Assembly: GCA_030734395.1 (NCBI GenBank)
Contig: JAUZTG010000011.1
Coordinates: forward strand, 372,001 to 436,000
Length of the DNA stretch: 64,000 nucleotides
Direction: 5' to 3'
DNA from: Sarocladium kiliense
Taxonomy: Eukaryota; Ascomycota; Sordariomycetes; Hypocreales; Sarocladiaceae
This document shows, in pieces, positions 25,388-37,611 of this stretch (positions are counted from its first letter, which is position 1; the number at the start of each line of letters is the position of its first letter). The position numbers and the translations under genes were made by a program. The notes beneath the pieces are model-generated. The model saw nothing but the letters and a program-made list of their open reading frames with translations. It ran no database searches and was not told the DNA's origin.

Positions 25388-25398
25388 CACCCCAGCAT
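25387..25398 (-). promoter_or_regulatory. Three-codon uORF overlapping the regulator start (TGATG)
   Basis: ATG-CTG-GGG-TGA at 25398-25387: the final A of its stop is the A of the main start codon. This geometry could couple termination and re-initiation if the transcript starts upstream of 25398, which is not known. Confidence 0.35.
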
Positions 25399-26043
25399 GC
25401 CCGTACCTAGATGGTACAGCTCATCGAGTTCGACCTGGCCTAAGCTGACTGTTTTGTGCCTCGAAAAGCCGCAAAGACTGGTCAGCTTAGTGTTAGAAAC
25501 CAGCTTCCTTCAAACCTGGGGTGTGGAGGCAACGGGTCTCGCGGGGCCTTCTCACTTGGCCGGTTTCCAGCATAGTCACGTGCCGACGTCTGTGGCACCT
25601 GCACCCAGCCTCAAGGAGCTACTGGTGCGCTTGAAGAATCTCCAACTAGCTCCAATAGCCTCAACGAGATCAACAGCTGAAGCGTAGTTATTGCATGTTT
25701 GACAAGACCAAACCGGGATGTCACATCATCCCTCAATCCCACCAAGTAAACTCGGCGTGGGGCGGGACGGCGCATCTCCACCATCACCACCTGATTGGCA
25801 CTCCCACCGGACATCCAGCACCACCACTCTCGAACTCTCAGATCTGGGGTATCGAGAACGGCGGGCAGTTATGGTCCGGGTCGCCTGACTGATGGTTGAT
25901 CTGCCAGACAAACCGAGCTGTGCCCCATGGGGTTTCTATTGCTGCGGGGAGTATAAGTACTGCCGTGGATACCACTGAGGATGTATAGATGCAGCATCTG
26001 GCCAGTGGCAGCACAACTTGACTCTTAGTACACCAATCTCAAC
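25388..26043. promoter_or_regulatory. Bidirectional promoter between dual-type regulator and sugar transporter
   Basis: 656 bp separate the two divergent start codons. It contains CCCACCGGA at 25803-25811, shared with the GH127 promoter, and a TATA-like TATAAGTA at 25952-25959, about 85-90 bp before the transporter start codon. Divergent regulator/transporter pairs sharing a promoter are typical of fungal catabolic clusters. Confidence 0.5.
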
Positions 26044-28004
26044 ATGGTGACCCAGAAGACGGAGAACACGACAGCGATGAAGGTCACCCTGACCGATGCT
26101 GACCTTCGGACTTTCGATCCCAACGACCCGGCCATCATGGCCTTGGTTGGAAAAGCAAAGGCTGCCCAAGATGCCGATCACCAGTTGACAGTATGGCAAG
26201 CTGTGAAGAAGTACAAAACGGCAGCTGCTTGGGCTATGTTTCTTTCCACCGCACTGATCATGGAAGGCTTCGACTTGACCATTGTAGTGCCCCTTGTACA
26301 TTTTCACGGAGCTTAGTGCTCGGATAGCTAACGATCAAAACCACCAGATCGGATCCTTCTACGGCCAGACACAGTTCCTCACTCGATTCGGGTACTTTGA
26401 TGATGCGACGGGTAGCTATGTCATCAGTGCTTCATGGGTGTCTGGTCTTTCGAACTCCTCGGTTGTTGGACAGATCTTTGGTCTGGCCATCAACGGTTGG
26501 GCTCAAGACAGATTTGGCTGCCGGCCAACTGTCATGTTCTTCATGGCATGGCTTGCTTGCTTCATTTTCATCCCGGTGTTTGCTCCCAGCCTGGAGGTCT
26601 TATGTGTTGGTCAGATTTTCTGTGGCGTTGGATTCGGTGTCTTCCAGGTATGTCCGAACTTCTTGCGGAAAGAAGTAAACACGGCGTACTATGTTTGCTA
26701 ACCACCAAAAAGACACTCAGCACGACCTACGCTTCTGAGGTAGTTCCAACCGTACTGCGACCTTATGTCACAGCATATGTCTGCATGTGCTGGGGTGCCG
26801 GGATTCTTCTCTCTTCGGGCACTGTACGTGCCACACTCACTATGAACAGCGATTGGGCATGGAGGCTACCATTTGCGCTGCAGTGGATATGGCCGGTTCC
26901 AATTGCAATCGGCGCCTTCCTGGCTCCTGAATCTCCCTGGAACAGCGTTCGGCGAGGCAAGATAGAAGAGGCCAGAAAGAGTCTGAAGAGACTGCGACAC
27001 AACTCCGCCAATCTAGACGAGGAAGTCGAAAGCTCTCTCGCATACATCATTCACACCACGAATCTCGAGGCAGCAGAGACAGAAGGCGGAAGGTTCATTG
27101 ACTGCTTCCGCTCTACTAACCTTCGTCGTACCGAAATCGTGAGCCGTCTTCCCAAGACCCCTCCGCTACTGTGTGTCTTGATAACCTAACAAGTGGCAGA
27201 ACTGTGTTGTCTGGGCAGCACAAATTCTTTGCGGCAATGCTCTCTTGGGTTTTGTCATTGTGTTTCTTCAGTCCGCTGGCTGGTCTGAGACGCAATCATT
27301 TAATCTCAACATTGCGTTGTCGGCATGCTACATCGTTGGTGGAATGATTTGCTGGGCCATGTTTCCCCACTTCGGAAGGGCTACAATCTACATGTCTGGG
27401 CTTGCCTTCATGTTTTGTTGTCTGATTGTTATCGGTGCACTCGGATTTTACCGTTCAGCAAGCACAGACCTCGCTGTGGGTATAATCTTTGTCATTTCGA
27501 CGCTTTGCAACATGATTACGATCGGGCCCGCCTGCTATCCTATCGTGGCGGAGACACCATCTGGCAAACTCAGGTACAAGACCATCTCTATCGGCAGGAT
27601 CGTTTACAACCTTACGGGCATCGTCAACAATATCCTAACGCCCCGCATGGTTCTGGAGAACGGTAAGCTGGTGTTCCCAATCTATAGCCGTTGACATGGA
27701 TGCTGACATGAACTTAGAATGGGGCTGGGGCGCCAAGAGCGGCCTTTTCTACGCAGCTACCAACCTGTTATGCCTGATTTGGTGCTATTTCCGCCTTCCC
27801 GAAACCAAGGACCGTACTTTTGGCGAGATCGACATGCTCTTCGATGCTCGTGTGCCCGCAAGGAAGTTTAAGACTACCAGGGTCAACCGTAAGTCAACTT
27901 GCCTTGAGCAGACTCCGTACGTTTACTAACATGCTGCAGAATTCGAGGATTACGAGCAGATGGAGAAGTCAGAAGAGAGCACTAGAGTAGAGACGGTGCC
28001 TTGA
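26044..28004 (+). CDS. MFS sugar transporter, alpha-glucoside/oligosaccharide permease type
   Basis: Plasma-membrane sugar:H+ symporter of the fungal Mal permease branch (family inference); 554 aa. Six exons: 26044-26283, 26348-26647, 26713-27138, 27200-27662, 27718-27888, 27940-28004. Joined exons restore family motifs: IMEGFDLTI|IGSFYGQTQF in TM1, the loop INGWAQDRFGCR, VFQ|TLSTTYASEV, FLAPESPWN at the end of TM6, RRTEI|NCVVWAAQ, WGWGAKSGLFY, and the C-terminal LPETKDRTFGEIDMLF. Introns are 51-65 nt with GCTAAC-like branch points. Divergent from the dual-type regulator. Substrate is unproven; GH127 nearby suggests arabinose-containing oligosaccharides. Confidence 0.88.
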
Positions 28005-28643
28005 TTGTGTGACTGAAGACAGAAAGTTCTCTTGGTTGTGGAACTACAATCAAGTCTTATACGATACAGTAATAAGAGATACAAACATCAAACCATGATA
28101 TGTGAAAATACTCAAGCTACTAGCCTGGGGGAATTAATATCTTTATCTGTTGTGACCCCACGCCGTGTCCTGATGAGGCGACTTATATGCCCCGTTATGC
28201 CCCGGATTCTCCCCGCAACACCAAAGTTATGGGTGCGGACAGGCGGACTTTAATAAGCTGCAGTCGCTAGGAGAAAGTACACACATCTTGAGGGGCAGTG
28301 CCTCGTGAGGACTAATCACATATGTATGGGCACATGTCTTATGATCAACACCCAGGCAAGTCACATTGTCCCCCGCCCCCCACGACAGCACCATCCAGTC
28401 GAACCGCCGTTCCCCACCATGTGCGTCCACCCAGCCCCAGGGTTTGGCATGCAATCGTTGGCTGGTTGCCTATTGCCGTGCTGACGACGACGCACTTTAT
28501 CACGTTACCATCTGATGGCTTCCTTTTCTTCGCATCTTTCGCGGCTGCGACAACTCTCACGGGCTGTATGAGCTTTGAGCTCTAGCTCTTACCAGGCGCA
28601 TCACATCGTATGTGTCTCTCGCACTTGCAGACGTAGTGATAAG
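28005..28643. other. Intergenic: transporter 3' flank and SGNH-gene promoter
   Basis: 639 bp with no gene. An exact CCCACCGGA was not seen here; a related CCCACCATG occurs near 28415. An open frame runs upstream of 28644 from a non-ATG codon and is ignored. Confidence 0.5.
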
Positions 28644-30079
28644 ATGCGAGTCCCCGCCTTCACTACCGCGCTGCTCAGCGCTGGGCATGCCATCGGCGCC
28701 GACGCTTTTGTGTTGCCATCTATCGGAAATATTTGGGGAGGCACACTGAAACCTGTCGCTGTTGAGAAAGGTGAGCGCAGCATCGAGCGCAACACGCCGT
28801 GGCTAGACATGCTGATCAGGGCATCGGAAGTGGATCAACAACCTATCACATTCCCCGTTCCTCAACATCTTTTACAGCCTTCCACTGGCTTCGTTGCTTT
28901 CGGAGACTCCTACTCAGCAGGCATCGGCACCGGAGTCAACGGCTCCAGCGACTCATGTCTTCGTGGCCTCGGCGCCCACGCCCAACTCATCCACCGTGAC
29001 TTCGTCGAGTTAGTCGGCGAGGATCAGACCTCGTTCCAGCACCTCGCCTGCACTGGAGCCACCCTCGACGACCTTCTTTCGGGCGGTAAATCTAGTCAGA
29101 TAGATGACTTCAACATCACCGAGACAGCAGACTTCGCTCTCCTCTCCATCGGTGGCAATGATCTCGGTTTCTTCGATATTATGAACAGCTGCATCTTTCG
29201 ATTCTATAGCTTTTACTCGGGAACATGTGAAGCTGCGTTAGAGCGCTCCGAGGAACAGCTCCAGGATCCAGCTTTCGAAGAGCGTCTCCGACTGGCCATT
29301 ACGCAGATTCTCGATCGGTTGCACTGGGAGAAGCGGCTGTGGTTCACCGTCACGGTGACAGGGTACGCTCGCTTCTTCAATGACGAAACGGACGAGTGCG
29401 ATGAATGTTCCTTTGGGGTTTGGTGGGGTGGACCGAAGTTGAAGCGTGAACTTCGCCAAAGGATGAACAGGATGGTCTTGGAGGTCAACCAGAAGATCAA
29501 GTCATCTGTGGATGCCATCAACGCCCACTTCGCTGTCCCCAGAGTCTTGTTTGTGGATTATGACGCAGCGTTCGAAGGCCACCGTTTCTGCGAACCTAAC
29601 ATCACCGAGCCCGACTACGCCCGGAACGAGACGTGGTTCTTTTTAGTTGGTGGCCAGGATAGCGGCCAGAACAGCGGGAATCATTCCCTGCCCGAGGAGC
29701 CTCCTGCCGACCATGCTGTGACTTCCGAGTCACCGCTTGTTGACCCAGATCGTTGCCTTGGACCGGCACAGCGATCAGGGGATTGGGGAGAGCTGGCTTT
29801 GTGCTTGATGGCCATGGCGGTGAGAGATGATCCTACGATCAGAACGAGTTGCGGAGAACTTAGGGCACAGAAGTCCATGTGGCATGCGCCGATGTACTAC
29901 AGCAAGACTTTTCATCCGGTATTTCTCCCCGGGACTACCTTCATCCTTTTCTGACTATGGCAGTATCAATGCTGACAAGCTTCTACCAGAGGAGTGACGG
30001 TCATGTTACAGTGCGCAATGAGATATATCGCTTATGGAAAGACCAACTCCGGATGCAACAGCAATATGCGGAATTATGA
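28644..30079 (+). CDS. Secreted SGNH/GDSL-type lipase or carbohydrate esterase
   Basis: Predicted secreted serine hydrolase; 454 aa. Exons 28644-29918 and 29990-30079, joined across a 71-nt intron with a GCTGAC branch. The ATG at 28644 gives a signal peptide (MRVPAFTTALLSAGHAIGADA). Block I GDSYSAG carries the likely nucleophile S89; block III is IGGNDLGFF; the C-terminal His is in KTFHP|RSDGH, split by the intron. NIT, NET and NHS sequons suggest N-glycosylation. It is distinct from bacterial GDSL enzymes in having a long acidic/Pro-rich loop before the final block. It directly follows the sugar transporter (639 bp), so removal of acyl groups from plant polymers before import is possible but unproven. 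Confidence 0.85.
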
Positions 30080-30587
30080 GTCCATACGATCAGCGGTCCC
30101 GAGAGGTCTTGTTGACGGGTCCTTGATGAGAAACCATTGTCGGACACAACTCAAGAGGGTCGTGCCGTTTCGCCATTGACTCAAGGAGAGAAGAGGGTGG
30201 AGCCTCAAACATTGAGCTGTGTCAAAGACGCAGCGAATAGCAAGCCAACCTTGCTGGCAGCCGATGCATGGTGCTTGATGCCACGCGACATTAAACGCAG
30301 CTAGGTAGTCAGCCGCAAGCATGTACTGCATTACGGGTCAATTTGCGAATAGGCGGGCTTGATAGCCTACCATGCGTATATGAGGGTGAGATATGACTTT
30401 CCTCGCATGGTATCTGGGCGGGTCGGATCCAAGCCAACATTGGACGGTTTATCTCGACCATTTACCACATAGCTGGGATGTAAGAAATAAACATTACGAC
30501 TTGCCGTGTCGCGCTGCACCGAAGGCCATGTTAACGTCCAGGACATGGGGATGGTGCACAGCAAAGTGCTCTTGTGAATATATGAAC

Positions 30588-30756
30588 CTACAGGAAGCGA
30601 CCTGATAGACCCCGTCCGAGATCCTGAAAGATGGCGTCGGTATTAGACAACGGTGATCTCCTTGAGAGAATCGAGAACGCCGTCAGGGGTCGACTCAGCA
30701 GCATTGACGGAGGCCAGAGCCGTGATTGCGGCGAAGGCAAAGGCAGAGAAACGTAT
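30588..30756 (-). pseudogene. Decayed small secreted-protein gene (possibly HsbA-like)
   Basis: From 30756 the minus strand reads a signal peptide and mature start, beginning IRFSAFAFAAITALASVNA and then AESTPDGVLDSLKEITVV, before a TAA at 30645-30643. Two defects are visible. The position expected to be ATG is ATA (30756-30754). A single extra base after ITVV shifts the frame; the next frame continues NTDAIFQDLG and ends at 30588. A TATAAATA box at 30870-30863 survives upstream. The leader and the LKxI-x-NTD pattern recall hydrophobic-surface-binding (HsbA-like) cell-wall proteins; this assignment is weak. A non-AUG start is an alternative for the first defect. Confidence 0.5.
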
Positions 30757-30862
30757 CTTGGCTAGAAGAAAGTAGTGAAGTCGATATGTATTAGCGACAA
30801 TAAGGGCTGAGGGTTACTTGAGAATCACAGGCAGCCCGTACGTTGATGACCCTCAGCAGTAT

Positions 30863-30870
30863 TATTTATA
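30863..30870 (-). promoter_or_regulatory. TATA box of the decayed secreted-protein gene
   Basis: TATAAATA on the minus strand, about 107 nt before the expected start position at 30756. Confidence 0.5.
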
Positions 30871-33800
30871 CATCTTTTGGCTGCCAAGCAGCGTAAAAGT
30901 TGAACTCGTGCTTCACTTCGACCATAATGACGCAAGGAGACACCTCATCCTTCTTTCATATCTGAATGTCGAGCGGTGGACAACGGGTGTTGCCTTGACC
31001 ACTCGCCCCTCCACCAAGCCAGTGGTGAGATATATACGTATGGAAATTATGAGCGCAGTAATGACGGGACAGCGGCGCGATCCTTAGTGAAGCAGGGGCC
31101 GACATTTTAACACAACTAAAGATTCTGGAGTTGAAGTTACTAGCTAAGTATCTCCTTGCGGGGCATATCCAAAACATTTCTCAGTGCCGCCTAACCCAGG
31201 TAGAATCTGAGCCCGCAGAACCTGGTACGCAGGGCCAGGGGCAGATGTTCCCGACGCACGGACGAGGCCCCCTGGGCAGGAGGAGATTCTAGCACCCGCT
31301 CATTCGGAAACAAGGCCACTTATTGGTCCCGCTGCTGATGTGAGAAATGTGCTGAGTGAGAGGCATGTTGATGTAGGCAAGCGTCACACTGCACAAGTGT
31401 TGTAACGGGTTCTGCACTTCCGACGTCGTGCGTAAATCGTACGTCGTACTCACCTCACCACAGGTGGTGGTTGCAAGGGGTTCAAGGGGATTGCCTCCCG
31501 AATCAGGCAGCCGAAGAGGAGGCGGACAACTATGCCACACCCTACAAGGCGTTCCCAGATTGTCGTCCCGTGTGCTCAGGACGGCCAGAAAGTACCCCTC
31601 AACCTCAACTATCCCTTGCCGATGCCAGACCTATTGGTGCTCCATAGGGTGGCTAAGATGCACAACGGTGGATGACCGAGACGAGCATTCTCTGTCACCA
31701 TTGTAGGCGTACGTCAGTCCCATGTACTGCGTGGATGACACAATCGAAAAGCAGCAGACTAAATGTCGAAGTCTTCGAAGCAGAAGCACTCTCACTCTCA
31801 ACGTAGTCATATTGTTTGGCCGCGCTGGCCCGGCTGGCTCGGTAGTGCCGCGTGCGAATGTGAACCACACACGGAACCGTTGGCTAATGATCTGGCACAT
31901 CTCAACCATCCTTGACAGTTTGCTCTGGACCCTGGTCCCCCTCCGTGTGACCCCATGGCTTCGGTCGGTGGCAGGGTGCTCCGGTCGCGAATATTGTATT
32001 TTCATCCGAGCCCAGTTCGTCGTCCTCTTGTGAGACTCAAGAGCAGCAGCTGGATTGCCACGGCACCATATGAACTCAGAGCTCCATTCTGGTGATAAAG
32101 TTGCATGTGTTCCTGTGAGGACTTAGGTCGTGCGTAGGATAAGGTAGTGGCCAATCTTGCTTGATGGTGGAGAGCAGTCACACTTGTCAGCCCAGCTGCC
32201 GTTTGAACAATACCCTGACCTTGGCTGGTAGGTAGTTAGACAAAGTGGCTGTCATCCTTGCTCGGCAGAGTGACAAGCGGCTTTATCCCTGGTCTATGAT
32301 CAAGTCCAGACTGAAAATCAAGTTCGACGTATCATATGCAAGCCAGGCAGACCGCACGACGCAGGATGTGTACGAGATATGCACAGGGTCTAGATAGCTT
32401 GTATGGCATCTGCAAGGAGCCATCATGGGGGGCACAACGAGCGCCAATACCATCATCATGGCTGCGTCCGAGAATAAGTTGTGTTACAGACACAATTCCA
32501 CAAGGAGCTGAAGTCCTAAAACAATTGCCGTGAAGTCTGGCAGAGCAGGCATACTTCATGGTGAACCAGTCGTCCACGCATTCATTTGGGCCAAGCCATG
32601 ACACAGATCTTTCGTACTTCGTACAGTCTCTTGAGGATGAATAATTCCGACCGCCACCTTCTCAGAAATCCCTGCAAGTAGGACTGGCGATCGGAGCTAC
32701 ATTCGTGAAAAGGTCGACAAGGATTCAGGCAGTGTCATCGATGGATACACCTTCTAAACCAGATGTGGCTGCGTGGCTGGGGGCGAGACGGCACAGCAAT
32801 CATCTCTTCTGCAGGCTTGCGCAAGCGTACTACATGGGGCGTACTGCATGGCACCGGGGGCGATGTGGACTTGTCGCGCGCGGAGCCGCGCGGGAGAACT
32901 CCGGCGGACGGAGAACAGCCTTGACAACTGCCTGCCGTGGGATCACCATGAAGACGGCCCACAGTGCTGGAGTCATGACAGAAGACATGAGTTTGCCAGC
33001 TCTGTCCTAACGAAGGCATGCCGAGATCCTTGGAATAAGTTGCTGCCCAGCTGATCTTCACGGCACGGCGAGCGATCTCCTGCCAATTCGGATCATGCCA
33101 GGCAAACTTTTGATATCACTGATCGGGGGATGTAACGCCGGACGCTGTGAATGGCAGTTTGTGCCTGGATTGAATGGTAACAAGGCACATCCCTGCAATG
33201 GGCTGCCGAGAGCATGTAGTGTCATTGGCGTGGATGGGAAGCGGAGGAGGTCGAGCCTCGGGAGATGAGAGAGGGGGGGCTTGAGTTGGCTTGTGACAGG
33301 TGCGGAGAAGAGAGACTGGCTGGAGGTCCCGAACCCGAACAGTGTGGGATTATGGTGATGGGTGCATGCATTCAGACGCTGGAAGTCGGCAAATGAATGG
33401 TAGTGATGCTGAAGATGAACATCAAAGTAGGAGTGGGAACCTGAGGCATCATCTTATCTCGGAGCGGCCATCAATCGAGTGGGGGAAGATGTTACACAGG
33501 GTAGGCTGCTGTAGGAAGAAAAGCACTGACACAAATCGTGGTCGAGGAAACCCTCCGATGCAGGTCGCTGATACCTTTGTCCGATGCGAAGGAGTAGCCA
33601 GAGCCATGGTTCCTCATACCTTAGCCGTGCCTCCGACTTGCTGACGGCACTACAAGGGTTCAATCTGGGTTCCTTATCCGGCGGCAGTGTCAGTTTTGCT
33701 CATCTGAAGAAGCACCACAAGGCTGGATTGGGCTGACCAGCGAGCGACTAACGCATGCACTATCCTTTTCACGCCTGCCCATTATAACTTGACGAGCCCT

Positions 33801-35372
33801 TGTCATGCATCTGTGTCGGAAGCCGTTGGATTTCAAATACTAGACGGTTTGGCTAACGTCTGCAACCACCCTGCCGCCACAAGCGGCTTGCCCAGCCGCG
33901 ACTAGGCGACGTTGGCGGCCTGCTGGGGAGCACGAGAATCACCGCTGGCAACATGCAGCAGCCATGTGACGAGTGCCCATCCTCGACACCATTGAGTCCG
34001 CCTTGCGCAAAGGGATCTGCGGATGCTGAGACATGCAGGAGAAGATGGCTAGCACCAGAGGCCCAAGAGTCAGGCTTGAGTCTACTTCTCTGATGCCGTG
34101 CGAATTTGAAATTACCACCGCTGACGCGTGATACAGGCTCATATCCAAAATTGTGCGCTACGAGGTACCTCAGATTGCATCGCTATGCGCGGGTCGACGC
34201 ACGGTCCCGATCACCGTCATCCCACGATCCAGGGGCCAGGGCTGAAAGACTTGTTCGATAACCACCCAGTGCGGACCCCCTGGCTCCTCACATTTCCCCT
34301 GCTGGTCTCAAGCGCAAAAAGCCACAGGGTGGATGTGCAGGGGTATGACGCGGCGCCAGCAGTGCCCTTCCGCTCGTGTTGCCCCCAGTTGGGGATGGAT
34401 GGGCTGCTACTTGGGGAAGACCGTTGCTGTCTAGACCAAGTCTGGCCCTTGGTGTCAGAACCCGGCTCATGCCTAGTCACGACATAACCTCATTGTTTCT
34501 GTCGTTCCCCTCATACAACTCGCCGGCGCCCTCCAGCGTCCACACTGTGCTACAGGAGTCGCAGCAGAGGGAATGTGCGTGTGCTGCCCCTCCACAAAGC
34601 CTGATTACGACTCAAATATCTGCGCAGTCGCATCGTCACCGCTGTCCGTCGTTCTTTAGCTTTGAGCTTACGCCTCCAATCTCTCCCCGTCGATGATTCA
34701 TTTCTTTCCCAGGAAAACATAGTCGGGTCTGTCCTCGAGCCGCCCGCAAGCCTTGGCTTTTCTTCTCAACACCAACCTGCTTCCCGGCATTATCATGGGC
34801 GTTCATTGTTTCGAAACTTGAGCCTTGTCCCACCCTTCATTCCCAGATATTGATTCAAGCCATATATCACTTGCTAAACCCAACGTCACATCCCTCGATT
34901 TGCTTAGGACTATCCTCCTGCGAAACTCAACAGTCGTCCGCACTTGGTCCTAGCTTCCGTACACTCCGGAGTACCCGCGGGTGTTCCTGGCCCACCCGTA
35001 GGGCAGAACAAACCAATCCGAGCAGCAGCAGCTTTACTTGCATAACCTCGACTCTTCTGGTTCCTGATCAACGACGTCCAGGATAGCATTGAGGCAGCAG
35101 AGATTCTGTCAATTTCATCTGTCGAGTCGCTGGAGCATCAACCACGCGCCAGTGCGGTCTAAGACGTGGCGGAGTGCAAGCTAAGACTACTCGGGTTCGG
35201 AACAACTGGTAGGCCACAACCATCCAGTCCAATCCCAGCTTTGACTCGTACCGTGATGGGCGCAAGCTACCTCTCTGGCACCGCCTCGCTATTCTCATTG
35301 CGTCGTCGACCTGCGGACTTCGGCGCAGAATTCAAGTGGAAAGAACTCGCTTGAGCGACTCTCATCCAGACA
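30871..35372. other. Gene-free interval
   Basis: About 4.5 kb with no ORF I can assign. All open frames are short (<=124 codons) and without recognisable motifs. The last 900 bases are CT-rich with scattered short ORFs, consistent with a long leader for the Zn2Cys6 gene at 35373. No repeat or transposon signature could be read by eye. Confidence 0.55.
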
Positions 35373-37190
35373 ATGGTGTACTGCGGCAAAGCGTCTCTGG
35401 GTTGCCAGAGCTGTCGAAAACGACGTATCAAGGTGAACCAACCCCTGGAGTGGCAAAAGAAGCGTTTCCCTCACACAGTACTGACTTGATGACGGGCAGT
35501 GCGATAAGATTCGGCCTGACTGTACGCAATGCGTACGCATCGGAAAGAAGTGTCCTGGCTATCGAGATCAGCTTTCTCTAATGTTCAGAGATGAGAGCAC
35601 GAAAGTCATGCAGAAGGCCCGGGCGCAATGGGGAGGAGACGATGAAACCGGCTCTTCCGCATCTGCGTCAACATCGGAACCCTCGCACACAGCTATCGCT
35701 CGCCGCCCGAGTTCGAATGCTAACAGAGCATCACCAATCTCCGCTACGTCCTCCATCACAGTGTTCCAAGCCAGTCCAAGCATCATTGCCAGCGTTGGAC
35801 CTAGCCTTGATGAACAAGGAACGAGCTTTTACATCAACCGCTACGTAATTGGTCATCCGGATGAACCTCGCACGGTAGACGAGCTTGCGGATGTCCCATG
35901 GATATGGAGCCCGATTCTCAAGGACGCTATGGTGGCTCTTGGCTTGGCAGGATTGTCGAATCTGAGGGGAGATGCCGAGTTGATGACGACAGCACGAGGG
36001 CGGTACGGACAGGCGCTTCGCCAAGCAGGTGTCCTCCTGACGTCGAATGTGGCGCCTTCGCACGAAGCAATGCGATTGATTGTCATGCTTGCGTTATTCG
36101 AAGTAAGCTCCAGCCTTATTTCCTAGGTAATTTGAGACTGACGTGTTGCCAGCTCGTCAAAGGTGCCTTTCAGAGCGAGGGAGTAAGTGCTACGACACAC
36201 GTCCTAGGAGGCACGGCGATGATTAAAAGCTGGCTCCCGACCCCAGACACGCTACTGAGTACACCGAAAGTCGCATTCAGTGGCGTCAGGTCGTTACTAC
36301 AAATGGCCTACACAATGGTATGCTAGGATCGCGAAGACAGAAGAGTGTGCACTGACTTGCAACAGTTCATTCCGGCATATATGTCTGGAACACATGTGCC
36401 ATCACATTTGCACGACATTCTCGCCTTTTGCAGTGGAGTTGGGAATTCAATTGATGTTCCAGCTTTAGAACTGGGTCGCTTGATGACTCGATTCGTGGAG
36501 ATATCGGCTTTCGTGAAAAATCATGTCCTCAGCGACGGACGGCCGGCCGCGACAACGACCCTAGAGAAGATGTTGGACCTCGATGGCCAGTTGCTGGGAT
36601 GGACACAGAGCCTGCCGAAGCTCTGGCTCTATTCAGTCACACAGGAGGAAGCCCTACCGCGCGATGCTGTATTTGAAGGCGAATGGCCGCTTTACCACGA
36701 TATTTGGGTGGCCAGAATTTGGGCGCACTACCGATGGACACGAACACTACTACAGGAGATGATTCTGAACTTGATCGACAGCTGTCCAACTTCAAGCCTA
36801 CCAATCGTTTCGGCGGGCGAGCGCCAAGAACGGTTCGACATTGTTCGCCAACTTTCCCGCGATACCCTCGTCAGCACGCCTGTCTTTTGGCGTCATCCCT
36901 CACTCGGCGAGCTCGGCGACAAGCAACCAATGTCAGTGGAACAAATTGGTGGTGGTGGCTCTGGAGCTGCCGGCATTCCTGTTCTCGTCTTTCAACTGCA
37001 GACGGCAGGTTGTGCACCAGGGGTTCCCATATCGCATTGGGAATGGGCAGCGGGAATCCTCGAATGCATTTTCGGTGATATGGGTATGATTCATGCGAAG
37101 TCGATGAGAGAAGCCATGATTGCACATCGCGAAAAACTGCAGCAATATACCACGGACAGCATCCTGACGCCGATTAGCCCATTAGGATGA
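35373..37190 (+). CDS. Zn(II)2Cys6 transcription factor (fungal_trans_2/DUF3468 type)
   Basis: Nuclear regulator, 550 aa, exons 35373-35432, 35500-36102, 36153-36317, 36366-37190. The cluster is split by the first intron: C11-x2-C14-x6-C21 joined to x6-C28-x2-C31-x6-C38 (CQSCRKRRIK|CDKIRPDCTQC). The ATG at 35373 leaves only ten residues before the first Cys, usual for the family. After a Ser/Ala-rich linker, the MHR-like region begins near VPWIWSPILKDAMVALGLAGLSN, continues in ALFE|LVKGAFQSEGV and HVLGGTAMIKSWLP, and ends with the helix-rich IPAYMSGTHVP region. All introns are 48-67 nt. Targets unknown; the neighbours are housekeeping genes and give no pathway hint. Confidence 0.88.
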
Positions 37191-37611
37191 GTGGTTTCTA
37201 CGACAGAAAGCATCGTCTCGACGCCGCCTGAGACGCGTACATAAAAGACAGATTTCGATTAGCATCACGTTATTTTTGGGAAGGTTCCTACTTATTGAGC
37301 ACGGCGTTTTGGACAGCAAAATGTATTGAAGCATATTCGATGAGCAGGGCAGCTGCATGTACTTGAAGCCTGATCTTGAGGCAGGTCCGCAGAGACCAAA
37401 AGGAAACCGACTTCATGACTATTGGCCGTTGTGAGACATTGACAGAGAAATGCAAAAATCTGGAAATCTTTTTCCCTGACTGATGGCACTGGGTTGAGCT
37501 AGATGTCCAGTATTAGGAGTACAGCCTGTCCTTCCAAATTTTCGATTACAACAACGCCCTAAACACCAAAGCTCGCACGTTCAGTAATGCAAGTCAGCTA
37601 ATATACGATTT
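37191..37611. other. Convergent 3' flanks
   Basis: 421 bp between the Zn2Cys6 regulator and the DHH gene, which converge. No gene or repeat is visible. Confidence 0.6.
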
